From Magnetospirillum sp. (GTDB taxonomy: Bacteria; Pseudomonadota; Alphaproteobacteria; Rhodospirillales; Magnetospirillaceae): a stretch of DNA of 64,000 bases. The stretch covers positions 1,116,001 through 1,180,000 of the forward strand of contig JANQAI010000005.1 of NCBI GenBank assembly GCA_024707145.1, read 5' to 3'. Position 1 is the stretch's first letter. Each line of letters begins with the position of its first letter. The position numbers and the translations under genes are program-made. The notes beneath the pieces were generated by a model. That model saw nothing but the letters and a program-made list of their open reading frames with translations, did no database searches and had not been told where the DNA came from. Of this stretch, positions 14,413 to 23,821 are shown one piece after another.

Positions 14413-15528
14413 TCAGGAGGCCAGCTTGTCCAGTTCGCGCAGGATCGAGTCGCCCATGACGGTCGTGGAGCAGCGGGCCATGCCCGGCGCCATGATGTCC
14501 GCCGTGCGCATGCCGCCCGACAGCACGTTCTGCACGGCCTTCTCCAGCATCTTCGCCTCCTCGTCCATGTTGAACGAGTAGCGCAGGCACATGGCGAAGG
14601 ACAGCAGCGTCGCGCAGGGGTTGGCGAGGTCGCGGCCGGCGATGTCCGGGGCGGAGCCGTGCACCGGCTCGTAGAGCGCCTTGCGCTGGCCGTTGGCGTC
14701 CGGGGCGCCGAGCGAGGCCGACGGCAGCATGCCGAGCGAGCCGGTCATCATCGCCGCCTCGTCCGACAGGATGTCGCCGAACAGGTTGTCGGTGACGATC
14801 ACGTCGAACTGCTTCGGGTTCTTCAGCAGCTGCATGGCGCCGTTGTCGGCGTACATGTGCTCCAGCGTGACGTCGGAGAATTCCTCCTGATGGAGCTTCG
14901 TGACTTCCTGGCGCCACAGGAGGCCCGATTCCATCACGTTGGCCTTCTCCATCGAGTGGAGCTTGTTGCCGCGCTTGCGCGCCAGCTCGAAGGCGACGCG
15001 GGCGACGCGGCGGATCTCGCTGGTGGTGTAGACCTGGGTGTTGACGCCGCGGCGCTCGCCGTTGCCGATGTCGGTGATGCCGCGCGGCTCACCGAAATAG
15101 ACGCCGCCGGTCAGCTCGCGGACGATCAGGATGTCCAGGCCCTTGATGACGTCGGCCTTCAGGGTCGAGGCGTCGACCAGGGCGTCGAACACCACCGCCG
15201 GGCGCAGGTTGGCGAACAGGTTCAGCTCCTTGCGGAGCGACAGCAGGCCGGCTTCCGGACGCTTGGTGTAGTCGGTGGGGTTGTCCCACTTCGGGCCGCC
15301 GACGGCGCCCAGCATCACCGCGTCCGCCGCCAGGGCGTCGGCCAGCGTCTCGTCCTTCAGGGGAACGCCATAGGCGTCGATGGCCGCGCCGCCGACCAGC
15401 CCTTCGGTGACGTCGAAGGTGACGTTGCGCTTGCGGTCGAGCCAGTCGATGACCCGGCGCACCTGGCGCATGACCTCCGGACCGATCCCGTCGCCGGGCA
15501 AAAACAGAAGCTTCTTGTTGGCGGGCAT
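14413..15528 (-). CDS. leuB: 3-isopropylmalate dehydrogenase
   Basis: 371-aa NAD-dependent enzyme of leucine synthesis that oxidises and decarboxylates 3-isopropylmalate. N-terminal [29 protein letters not shown], substrate-binding [13 protein letters not shown], metal-binding [14 protein letters not shown] and adenine-binding HGSAPDIAG are all present. I chose the ATG giving [14 protein letters not shown]; another ATG six codons upstream (MGSACA) is possible. leuD lies 141 bases upstream on the same strand, so leuD-leuB form a likely unit. leuC is not next to them here. Confidence 0.95.
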   Translation of the reverse strand: MPANKKLLFLPGDGIGPEVMRQVRRVIDWLDRKRNVTFDVTEGLVGGAAIDAYGVPLKDETLADALAADAVMLGAVGGPKWDNPTDYTKRPEAGLLSLRKELNLFANLRPAVVFDALVDASTLKADVIKGLDILIVRELTGGVYFGEPRGITDIGNGERRGVNTQVYTTSEIRRVARVAFELARKRGNKLHSMEKANVMESGLLWRQEVTKLHQEEFSDVTLEHMYADNGAMQLLKNPKQFDVIVTDNLFGDILSDEAAMMTGSLGMLPSASLGAPDANGQRKALYEPVHGSAPDIAGRDLANPCATLLSFAMCLRYSFNMDEEAKMLEKAVQNVLSGGMRTADIMAPGMARCSTTVMGDSILRELDKLAS

Positions 15529-15669
15529 GGCGCACGCACTCCCCATTGGAGACTTTATCAGTGTTGTCTAATCCGCGGACCGACAGGCCGGAAGGTGGTT
15601 GCCGCCCCCCCCCGGTCCGCAAGGCCGTCATGGCCTGATGCCATTGGGCCGCTGACCGGTTGGGCCGGA

Positions 15670-16281
15670 TCAGCCCCAGAGCCAGGGCTGGCCGCCGCGC
15701 TGCTTGCCTTCATACTGGTCGATGAAGGCGGCCTGCTGCATGGTCAGGCCGATGTCGTCCAGCCCGTTCAGCAGGCAGTGCTTGCGGAAGGGGTCGACCT
15801 CGAAGCTGATCTTGCCGCCGTCCGGACCGGTGATCTCCTGCTTTTCCAGATCCACCGAGACGATGGCGTTCGACCCGCGCGACGCGTCGTCGAGCAGCAG
15901 GTCCACCTGCTCCTTCGGCAGCTTGATCGGCAGGATGCCGTTCTTGAAGCAGTTGTTGAAGAAGATGTCCGCGAAGCTCGGCGCGATGATGCAGCGGATG
16001 CCGAAATCGGCCAGCGCCCACGGCGCATGCTCACGCGAGGAGCCGCAGCCGAAATTGTCGCCCGAAACGAGGATCTTGGCGCTGCGGTAAGCCGGCTTGT
16101 TGAGGACGAATTCCGCGACCTCGGCACCGTCGGGGGTGTAGCGCATCTCGTCGAAAAGATGCTTGCCCAGCCCGGTCCGCTTGATGGTCTTCAGGAATTG
16201 CTTGGGAATGATCATGTCGGTGTCGACGTTGATCATCGGCAGCGGCGCCGCAACACCGGTGAGAACCGTAAACTTTTCCAT
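15670..16281 (-). CDS. leuD: 3-isopropylmalate dehydratase small subunit
   Basis: 203-aa small subunit of isopropylmalate isomerase. It has [20 protein letters not shown], the signature [36 protein letters not shown] and the C-terminal [18 protein letters not shown]. It works only with the large subunit LeuC, which is not in this window, so the pair must be split on the chromosome. The start [20 protein letters not shown] matches relatives; longer in-frame extensions upstream read as non-protein sequence. Confidence 0.95.
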   Translation of the reverse strand: MEKFTVLTGVAAPLPMINVDTDMIIPKQFLKTIKRTGLGKHLFDEMRYTPDGAEVAEFVLNKPAYRSAKILVSGDNFGCGSSREHAPWALADFGIRCIIAPSFADIFFNNCFKNGILPIKLPKEQVDLLLDDASRGSNAIVSVDLEKQEITGPDGGKISFEVDPFRKHCLLNGLDDIGLTMQQAAFIDQYEGKQRGGQPWLWG

Positions 16282-16554
16282 CGCCAGAATCCTGTCGCGC
16301 AAAAGAGGCGCAAGCGTGTGCATGCGGAGTTCGGTGAATAGCAGACCCGTCCCGCCATTGCCAGAGGAAGCTTGCCGCAAATGCCGCTCGCGGCGCGCGA
16401 TTCCGCATCCCGGAACACAGCCGGACGCAACGAAATTGCTTCCGAATTCCCTCCGCCATTTCCTTCGCCGCCCCCGGCCCGGCATCCGGTCCTTGCTGCG
16501 GGGCGCTCCCTCGCCTACCAAGGGGCGGACGCTTCCCTGGGTTCCGCGACCTTC

Positions 16555-18199
16555 ATGACCTTGCCTCCCCACCGCCCGCCGCCCGCGCACCGCGGCGCTC
16601 GCCTTCCTGCTGCTAGCCCCGCCGCTCTACGGCCTGCTCGGGCTGGCGCTCGGCATGGACGCCAACTGGGACCTGCGGAACTACCATTGGTACAACGCCT
16701 ACGCCCTGCTGACCGGCCGTCTGGGCATGGACATGCTGCCGGCGCAGATGCCCAGCTTCTACAACCCGCTGCTGGACGTGCCCTTCTATCTGCTGGGCAG
16801 CCATCTGCCGGCGCGCGCGGCGGGATTCGTCTGGGGGACGCTGCACGGGCTGAACCTGGCGCTGGCCTTCCTGCTGGCCCACGCCGCCCTGCGCGTCGGC
16901 GGGGCGGGGCAGCGGGTGGCGCTGGCCGCTTTGCTGGCGGTGATGGCCGGTTTCGGGGGCGGCACGCTGGGGCTGCTCGGCACCACCTTCCACGACAACA
17001 TGGTCAGCCTGGGCGTGCTCGGCGCGCTGGTCGTGGTGGCGGGATCGCTGCCGCGGCTGATCGACGGGCCGGTGCCGGGCGCGGTCGCGCGGGTGGCCGC
17101 GGCGGGGCTGCTGGCCGGGGCGGCGATGGGGATGAAGAACCCCACGGTGATCTACGCGGTCGGGCTCTGCCTCGCCTTCCTGGCGCTGCCGGCACGGCCT
17201 TGGCGGCGGCTGTGGCTGGCCTTCGTCTTCGGCCTCGGGGTGCTGGGCGGGCTGGCGCTGTGCGGCGGCTTCTGGATGGCCCATCTGTGGGTGGAGTACG
17301 GGAACCCCGTCTTCCCGCACATGAACCAGTTCTTCAAGTCGCCCTTCGCGGCGCTGTCCGGCTACGTCAACGTCAGCTTCTTCCCGGACTCGCGGCTGGA
17401 GCGGCTGTTCTTCCCGCTGGTCTTCCCCCTTCGCGCCGCTCAAGGTCGGGGAGGTGCCCTTCTTCGACCTGCGCGTCCTGGCGCTGTTCCTTCTCGTGCC
17501 CGTCGCCGCGGCGCTGGCGCTGCTCGGGCGGGCCGTCCGCCGGCCCCCGTCCAGCGGAACGGCCGCGGGACTGACCGACACCGCCGCCACCCGCTACCTG
17601 CTGACCGCCATGGCGGTGACCTACGCGCTGTGGGTGGGGATGTTCTGCATCTACCGCTATCTGGTGCCGCTGGAGATGCTGGCCCCGCTGGCCATCGTCA
17701 TGGCGGCGGGCCTGCTGCCGGTGCCGCGCCGGGTGGCGCTCGCCCTGGCGGCGGCCCTCCTGCTGCTGGTCCAGGCCTCCGCCCGGCCCGCCGACTGGGG
17801 CCGCGTGCCGTGGAGCGAGCGCTGGGTCGAGGCCGCCGTTCCGCCCATCGAGGATCCGGACGACACGATGGTGCTGATGGCCGGCTATTGGGCGATCTCC
17901 CACGTCATTCCGGCCTTCCCGCCGCGCATTCCCTTCGTGCGCATCCAGTCCAACTTCCTCCAGCCGGATTCGGTCGGCAATGGCTACCTCGCTTTGATGC
18001 AGGACAAGGTGGGGCGCACCGCGGGCGCTTCCTGATGCTCAGCACCATTCCCGACACGCCCGGCGCGGCGAAGGCCGCCGCCCTTCTGGGGCTGCGGGTG
18101 GCGCAGGACAACTGCCGCGTCATCCCCAACAACCTGGGCGAGCCGCTGAACCTCTGCGCCGTGCAACGAATGGCCGACCTTGAAAGGTCAGTGGATTAA
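16555..18199 (+). CDS. Polytopic membrane protein, putative GT-C-type glycosyltransferase (three frameshifts)
   Basis: About 545 residues when pieced together: [13 protein letters not shown], a break at about 16590-16600, [20 protein letters not shown] (first TM), then [20 protein letters not shown] with an early acidic residue after TM1, as in GT-C transferases. [15 protein letters not shown] and at least eight further hydrophobic helices follow. A second break lies in the C-run near 17425-17430 (continuing [20 protein letters not shown]) and a third near 18020-18028 (continuing [18 protein letters not shown]). The C-terminus is soluble and ends [17 protein letters not shown]. The GT-C idea rests on topology and on the neighbouring GT2 and GtrA genes; I could not identify the family by name. 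The following glycosyltransferase begins 55 bases on. Confidence 0.6.
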
Positions 18200-18254
18200 A
18201 TCGGGCGAGTGTGCTGTTTAACCTTACACCAGCACCGTTTCGAAGCGCATCGCC

Positions 18255-19301
18255 ATGACCGTCTCCACCATCGACCGACCGGCCGACCGGCCATCCGACC
18301 GGCCCGCGGCGTCCGCAATCCCGGCCCCAATCCCGGAGGCGGACCCGGACACGGCTCCCGTGGTGGCGGTGCTGATCCCCTGTTACAACGAGGAGGCGGC
18401 CATCGCCTCGGTGGTGCGCGATTTCCGCGAGGCGCTGCCCGACGCGACGGTCTACGTCTACGACAACAACTCGTCCGACCGCACGGTGGAGGTGGCGAAG
18501 GCCGCCGGCGCCGTGGTCCGGCACGAGCCGTTGCAGGGCAAGGGAAACGTCATGCGCCGCATGTTCTCCGACATCGAGGCGGACGTCTACGTGCTGGTCG
18601 ACGGCGACGACACCTACCACGCGCCATCGGCCCCGCTGATGGTCAAGCGGCTGTGGGACGACCAGCTCGACATGGTCAACGGCGCCCGCGTCACCGAGAT
18701 CGTCAAGGCCTACCGGCCCGGCCACCGCTTCGGCAACAAGCTGCTGACCGGCATGGTCGCGCTGATCTTCGGCAACCGCATCCAGGACATGCTGTCGGGC
18801 TACCGCGTCTTCTCGCGGCGCTTCATCAAGTCCTTCCCGGCGCTCGCCAGCGGATTCGAGACGGAAACGGAGCTGACCGTCCACGCGCTGGAGCTGAACA
18901 TGCCCATCGCCGAGATCAAGGCGCCCTACAAGGACCGCCCACCCGGCTCGCACAGCAAGCTGAACACCATCCGCGACGGCGTCCGCATCCTGCGCACCAT
19001 CGTCAATCTGGTGAAGGAGGAGCGCCCCCTGCCCTTCTTCGGCGCCATCTTCGCCGCCCTCGCCGCGGCGTCGGTGCTCCTCGCCTGGCCGGTGGTGGCG
19101 ACCTACCTGCAGACCGGGCTGGTGCCGCGCCTGCCCACCGCCGTGCTCGCCACCGGCCTGATGCTGCTGGGCTTCCTCAGCCTGACCTGCGGCCTGATTC
19201 TCGACACGGTCACGCTGGGCCGCCGCGAGGCCAAGCGCATGCGCTACCTGTCCATTCCCGCGCCGGGCGTCCATCCGGTCCGCAAAGCCGCCGGATCCTG
19301 A
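18255..19301 (+). CDS. Family 2 glycosyltransferase, polyprenyl-phosphate sugar synthase-like
   Basis: 348 aa. After a Pro/Asp-rich leader of about 35 residues comes a GT2 domain: VLIPCYNEEAAIASVVRDFR, VYVYDNNSSDRT, the DxD-type VLVDGDDTYHAP, MLSGYRVFSRRF and GFETETELTVHALE. Two C-terminal TM helices follow (LPFFGAIFAALAAASVLLAW and TAVLATGLMLLGFLSLTCGL). This layout fits enzymes that load a sugar onto undecaprenyl phosphate at the inner face of the membrane. gtrA starts two bases after the stop, so the two are translationally linked; together they suggest flipping and transfer of the lipid-linked sugar. Confidence 0.88.
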   Translation: MTVSTIDRPADRPSDRPAASAIPAPIPEADPDTAPVVAVLIPCYNEEAAIASVVRDFREALPDATVYVYDNNSSDRTVEVAKAAGAVVRHEPLQGKGNVMRRMFSDIEADVYVLVDGDDTYHAPSAPLMVKRLWDDQLDMVNGARVTEIVKAYRPGHRFGNKLLTGMVALIFGNRIQDMLSGYRVFSRRFIKSFPALASGFETETELTVHALELNMPIAEIKAPYKDRPPGSHSKLNTIRDGVRILRTIVNLVKEERPLPFFGAIFAALAAASVLLAWPVVATYLQTGLVPRLPTAVLATGLMLLGFLSLTCGLILDTVTLGRREAKRMRYLSIPAPGVHPVRKAAGS

Positions 19302-19303
19302 CC

Positions 19304-19738
19304 ATGGGCAACCTCATCGGCGCCCTGTCCGACAGCCGGCTCGGCCGGCTGGCCGTGCAGTTCGGCAAGTTCGGCCTCGTCGGCGTGGTCGGTCTGGTGG
19401 TGGACACGGCGGTGGTCTACGCGCTGGTGTTCGGCGCCGGGCTGGAGTTCTTCGCCGCCCGCATCCCGGCCTATCTGGCCGCCGCCACCACGACCTTCGC
19501 GCTGAACCGCGCCTTCACCTTCCGCGGGGCCGCCGACGCGCCGCTCTACCGGCAATGGGCGGCCTTCCTGGCCGCCAACGCCTTCGGCGGGGTGGTGAAT
19601 TACGGTGTCTCGATCGGGCTGGAAGCCACCCTGCCGCTGGCCGAGACCCATCCGGTGCTGGCCGTCGCCGCCGGCTCGCTGTCCGGCATGGTCCTGAACT
19701 TCGCCGCCTCCAAGCATCTGGTCTTCAAGGACGCCTGA
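19304..19738 (+). CDS. GtrA-family membrane protein
   Basis: 144 aa with four hydrophobic helices typical of GtrA, including FGKFGLVGVVGLVVDTAVVY, AAATTTFALNRAFTFRG (family signature NRxFTF) and FAASKHLVFKDA at the C-terminus. GtrA proteins are thought to move undecaprenyl-linked sugars across the inner membrane for decoration of lipopolysaccharide or other surface glycans. Its position two bases after a GT2 gene supports this. The final acceptor is unknown. Confidence 0.9.
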   Translation: MGNLIGALSDSRLGRLAVQFGKFGLVGVVGLVVDTAVVYALVFGAGLEFFAARIPAYLAAATTTFALNRAFTFRGAADAPLYRQWAAFLAANAFGGVVNYGVSIGLEATLPLAETHPVLAVAAGSLSGMVLNFAASKHLVFKDA

Positions 19739-19888
19739 TCCTTGAAGACCTGAAGGCTCCCTCTCCTTCCGGATATCGCCGGAAGTCTCATTGTGCGCTG
19801 CCGCGGACACCCGAAGTCCATGGAATGGGGCGCATCCAACGGGAATGGCCCCAACACCGCCCTGCATCGCAGGAGCCGGGAGGTAGCC

Positions 19889-20203
19889 ATGAACAACGGC
19901 GATGTGCTGTGGGCTTGGGTGGCCGGAGTCACCGTGTCCGTTGCCCTGCTGGTCGGGCTGTCCCGCGCGGACGGGCCGCCGACCCACGCCACGGACGGGC
20001 ATTTCACGCTGCCCGACATGGCGATGGGCGCCGCGGGTTGGGATTACGAGGCCTGGGAGCGGACCGGCGGAACGCCGCCGCGGCCCGAGTCGGAGGACGC
20101 GCTCGCCCGGATGCTCGACATGCTGGAGGGCATTTCCCCGGCATCGGGCGCCGCCCTGCCCGACGGGGACACGGCCGACACCGGCGGGGCCGAAACCCAC
20201 TGA
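19889..20203 (+). CDS. Small single-pass membrane protein, unknown
   Basis: 104 aa, family not recognised. The ATG at 19889 has a clear GGGAGG ribosome site and encodes MNNGDVLWAWVAGVTVSVALLVGLS, one N-terminal TM or uncleaved signal. An acidic, Gly/Pro-rich tail follows (AAGWDYEAWERTGGTPPRPE, LARMLDMLEGISPASG). An upstream in-frame start at 19793 lacks a ribosome site. It lies between gtrA and dapF with no obvious partner. Confidence 0.6.
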   Translation: MNNGDVLWAWVAGVTVSVALLVGLSRADGPPTHATDGHFTLPDMAMGAAGWDYEAWERTGGTPPRPESEDALARMLDMLEGISPASGAALPDGDTADTGGAETH

Positions 20204-20278
20204 CTCCGTGAACTGTTTGCCATGGCCACCCCGTGCGGCCATGGACTCCGCGGGCCCGGTCGCCATATAACGGCGGTC

Positions 20279-21115
20279 ATGACGCGCGAATTCCTGAAGA
20301 TGCACGGGCTCGGCAACGACTTTGTCGTGATCGACGCCCGCAACACGCCGTACACGCCGGCCGAGGCCGAGGTGCGTGCCATCGCCGACCGCAAGACCGG
20401 GGTGGGCTGCGACCAGTTCATCGTGATCGAACCGGCGAAAACGGACGGCACGGCGGGCTTCATGCGCATCCGCAACGCCGACGGCGGCGAGGTGTCGGCC
20501 TGCGGCAACGCCTCGCGCTGCGTCGGCTGGCTGCTGATGGAGGAGGCGGGGGCGGAGCGCGTCGCCTTCGAGACCAACGCCGGCATCCTTCAGGCCAGCC
20601 GCGCCGACAACGGGCGCATCACCGTGGACATGGGGCCGGCCCGCCTGGACTGGGCGCAGATCCCGCTGGCCGGCCCGGCGGACACGCTGCGCGTCGACGC
20701 GGTGTCGCACGGCGGCTTCGCCGGTCCGGTCGCCGTCAACATGGGCAACCCGCACGCCGTCTTCTTCGTGGACGACGTCGAGGCGGTGCCGCTGGCCGAG
20801 GTCGGCCCGGTGTTCGAGAATCACCCGGTCTTCCCCGAACGCAGCAACGTCGAGTTCGTCCAGGTGCTGTCCCCCGGCCGCGTCCGCATGCGCGTGTGGG
20901 AGCGCGGGGCCGGCATCACCCAGGCCTGCGGGACCGGCGCCTGCGCCACCGCGGTCGCCGCGATCCGCCGCGGGCTGACCGACCGCAAGGTCGACGTCAT
21001 CCTGGACGGCGGCACCCTGACCATCGAATGGCTGGAGGACGGCCGCGTCCTGATGACCGGCCCGGTCGCCCTCAGCTACAGCGGGCGGCTGTCTGCGGAG
21101 TTGGCGGCCGCCTGA
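20279..21115 (+). CDS. dapF: Diaminopimelate epimerase
   Basis: 278-aa cofactor-independent epimerase converting LL- to meso-diaminopimelate for lysine and peptidoglycan. Start MTREFLKMHGLGNDFVVIDA. The two catalytic cysteines lie in VSACGNASRCVG and in QACGTGACATAVAA. Both halves of the pseudo-symmetric fold are complete. mtaB begins 30 bases after the stop, followed by ftsY, so dapF-mtaB-ftsY read as one unit, an order often seen in alphaproteobacteria. Confidence 0.96.
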   Translation: MTREFLKMHGLGNDFVVIDARNTPYTPAEAEVRAIADRKTGVGCDQFIVIEPAKTDGTAGFMRIRNADGGEVSACGNASRCVGWLLMEEAGAERVAFETNAGILQASRADNGRITVDMGPARLDWAQIPLAGPADTLRVDAVSHGGFAGPVAVNMGNPHAVFFVDDVEAVPLAEVGPVFENHPVFPERSNVEFVQVLSPGRVRMRVWERGAGITQACGTGACATAVAAIRRGLTDRKVDVILDGGTLTIEWLEDGRVLMTGPVALSYSGRLSAELAAA

Positions 21116-21145
21116 ATGAATGGCCGCCCGTTAGGCTGAAAGAGC

Positions 21146-22405
21146 ATGAGCGACACTGTGACCAACGAGCCGGAGATCGTCACCTTCGGCTGCCGCCTCA
21201 ACACCTACGAATCCGAGGTGATGCGCACCCATGCCCGCAACGCGGGTCTGGAGGACGTCGTCATCGTCAACACCTGCGCGGTGACCTCGGAGGCGGAACG
21301 GCAGGCGCGCCAGACCATCCGCAAGCTGCGCCGCGAGCGCCCCAACGCCCGCATCGTGGTGACCGGCTGCGCCGCCCAGATCGACCCCCAGCGCTACGGC
21401 GCCATGCCGGAGGTCGATCAGGTGCTGGGCAACCAGGAGAAGCTGCAGCCCGAGAGCTGGGGCCTGGCCCCGGCGGAGAAGGTGCTGGTCAACGACATCA
21501 TGTCGGTCAAGGAGACCGCCGGCCACCTGATCGGCGGGTTCGAGGACCGGGCGCGCGCCTTCGTCCAGGTCCAGCAGGGCTGCGACCACCGCTGCACCTT
21601 CTGCATCATCCCCTACGGCCGCGGCCCGTCGCGCTCCGTCCCCATCGGGGCGGTGGTGGAGCAGGTGCAGGCGCTGGTGAAGGCCGGCTACAACGAGGTC
21701 GTGCTGTCCGGCGTGGACATCACCAGCTTCGGCCCCGACCTGCCGGGCACCCCGACGCTGGGGCAGATGGTGCGCCGCCTGCTCGCCCTGGTGCCGGAGC
21801 TGCCGCGGCTGCGCCTGTCCTCGCTCGACTGCATCGAGATCGACGACGACCTGTGGCGGCTGATCGAGACGGAGCCGCGGCTGATGCCGCACCTCCACCT
21901 GTCGCTCCAGGCCGGCGACGACATGATCCTGAAGCGCATGAAGCGCCGGCACAGCCGCGCCGACGCCATCGCCTTCTGCGAGCGCGTGCGCGCCCTGCGC
22001 CCCGACATGGTCTTCGGCGCCGACTTCATCGCCGGCTTCCCGACCGAGACCGACGAGATGTTCGAGAACACGCTGCGGCTGGTCGAGGAGTGCGGCCTGA
22101 CCTGGCTGCACGTCTTCCCCTACAGCCCGCGCCCCGGCACCCCGGCCGCCCGCATGCCGCAGGTGGACGGCGGCCTCCGCAAGGAACGCGCGGCCCGTCT
22201 GCGCGCGCGCGGCGCCGAGGCGGAGGCCCGTACGCTGGCCTCCCTGGTCGGGCGCGAGGTGTCGGTGCTGGTCGAGAAGGACGACCTCGGCCGCACCCAG
22301 CATTTCGCCGAAATCCGCCTGGGCACGCCCCGGCCCCCCGGCTCCGTCCTGCGCGCCACGGTCACCGGCGTGGCCGGCGGCGCGCTTGACCGGCACCCCC
22401 TTTGA
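21146..22405 (+). CDS. mtaB: tRNA t6A37 methylthiotransferase MtaB
   Basis: 419-aa radical-SAM methylthiotransferase that converts t6A37 to ms2t6A in tRNAs. The N-terminal cluster domain supplies cysteines in VTFGCRLNTYE, VNTCAVTSEAE and VTGCAAQ; the radical-SAM motif is QGCDHRCTFCIIPYGRG. Other family blocks are SGVDITSFG, RLSSLDCIEIDD and GADFIAGFPTET. A short TRAM-like C-terminus is present. It resembles MtaB rather than MiaB in its start (TFGCRLN) and length. It shares an operon with dapF and ftsY. Confidence 0.92.
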   Translation: MSDTVTNEPEIVTFGCRLNTYESEVMRTHARNAGLEDVVIVNTCAVTSEAERQARQTIRKLRRERPNARIVVTGCAAQIDPQRYGAMPEVDQVLGNQEKLQPESWGLAPAEKVLVNDIMSVKETAGHLIGGFEDRARAFVQVQQGCDHRCTFCIIPYGRGPSRSVPIGAVVEQVQALVKAGYNEVVLSGVDITSFGPDLPGTPTLGQMVRRLLALVPELPRLRLSSLDCIEIDDDLWRLIETEPRLMPHLHLSLQAGDDMILKRMKRRHSRADAIAFCERVRALRPDMVFGADFIAGFPTETDEMFENTLRLVEECGLTWLHVFPYSPRPGTPAARMPQVDGGLRKERAARLRARGAEAEARTLASLVGREVSVLVEKDDLGRTQHFAEIRLGTPRPPGSVLRATVTGVAGGALDRHPL

Positions 22406-22421
22406 GAACAGTGGACACGCC

Positions 22422-23706
22422 ATGATCCTGCGTTGGTTCGGCCGCAAGAAGCCCGAAGAGCAAGCCCGCAAGGACGAGACGGCCGCCCCGCTCCCGGAGC
22501 CGGTCCCCGCCGAGCCTGCGCCCGCGGAACCGGTGGCCGCAGAGCCGGTGGCAACAGAACCGGTGGCCGCAGAACCGGTGACCGAGGAGCCGCCGGCCCC
22601 CCGAGCCGGAGCCCGCGCCGCCGGAGCCGCTTCCCGAACCCGAGCTGCCGCCCCCGCCCGCGGTCGAGACGCCGCCCCCGCCGCCCATCGCCCCGCCGTC
22701 CGAACCGGAGGAGCGCGAGGACGCGCCGGAGATCGTCCGCGATGACCTCCCCGCGGCCCTGACGGCCGAGGAGGAGAAGCCCAAGAAGGGCTGGTTCGCC
22801 CGGCTGAAGGACGGGCTGTCCAAGTCCTCGTCCAAGCTGACCGAGGGCATCTCCGGCATCTTCACCAAGCGCAAGCTCGACGACGAGGCGCTGGAGGAGC
22901 TGGAGGAGCTGCTCATCACCGCCGACCTCGGCCCGACCACGGCGGCCAAGGTGACGGCGGAGCTGGCGCGCACCCGCTTCGGCAAGGAGGTCAGCCCCGA
23001 GGAGGTCAAGGCCACGCTGGCCGCCGAGGTGGCGAAGATCGTCGGCCCGGTGGCCAAGCCGCTGGTCATCGACGCCGCGCTGAAGCCCCACGTCATCCTG
23101 GTGGTCGGCGTCAACGGCACCGGTAAGACGACGACCATCGGCAAGCTGGCCCGCCAGTTCCGCGCCGAGGGCAAGACGGTCATGCTGGCCGCCGGCGACA
23201 CCTTCCGCGCCGCCGCGGTCAGCCAGCTGAAGATCTGGGGCGAGCGCACCGGCTGCCCGGTGATCGCCCGCGACACCGGGGCCGACGCCGCCGGCCTCGC
23301 CTTCGACGCGCTGGAGGAGGCGCGGCGCCAGGGCGTGGACATCCTGCTGATCGACACCGCGGGCCGCCTGCAGAACAAGGCCGGCCTGATGGAGGAGCTG
23401 CGCAAGATCGTCCGCGTCATCAAGAAGGTGGACGAGAGCGCCCCGCACACCACCTTGCTGACGCTGGACGCCACCACCGGCCAGAACGCGCACAACCAGG
23501 TGGAGGTGTTCCGCGACATGGTGAACGTCTCCGGCCTGATCCTGACCAAGCTGGACGGCTCGGCGCGCGGCGGCGTGCTGGTCTCGCTGGCCGAGCGCTT
23601 CAAGCTGCCGGTGCACGCCATCGGCATCGGCGAGGGCGTCTACGACCTGCGCCCCTTCGACGCCGACCAGTTCGCCAAGTCGCTGATGGGGCTGCCGTCC
23701 CAGTAA
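22422..23706 (+). CDS. ftsY: Signal recognition particle receptor FtsY (one frameshift in the linker)
   Basis: SRP receptor GTPase that docks ribosome-nascent chains at the membrane. N-terminus [17 protein letters not shown], then a Pro/Glu/Ala-rich acidic region with [18 protein letters not shown] repeats. The frame breaks at the six-C run 22597-22602 inside this region, continuing as [20 protein letters not shown]. The NG domain is whole: [21 protein letters not shown]-loop [51 protein letters not shown]. FtsY is essential, so the break is most likely a base-calling error. Start is 17 bases after mtaB. Confidence 0.93.
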
Positions 23707-23719
23707 CGGCGGCGTAACG

Positions 23720-23763
23720 GCGGCCCGGTGGCGGCCCGGTGGCGGCCCCTTGGCGGCCCGGTG
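23720..23763 (+). repeat. Four tandem 11-base units upstream of amn
   Basis: gcggcccggtg at 23720-23730, 23731-23741 and 23753-23763, with a two-mismatch copy at 23742-23752. It is non-coding, 58 bases before the amn ATG and just after the ftsY stop. It could be slippage-prone; no protein-binding site is recognised. Confidence 0.8.
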
Positions 23764-23821
23764 GCGGAAGGAGCGAGAAAGGGACTTCCGGCAGCTTCAC
23801 CCAGGCCCTATCTGAAGAGTC

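Noticed and set aside
23720..23763. CRISPR-like repeat array
   Set aside because: Units are 11 bases, directly adjacent and without spacers.
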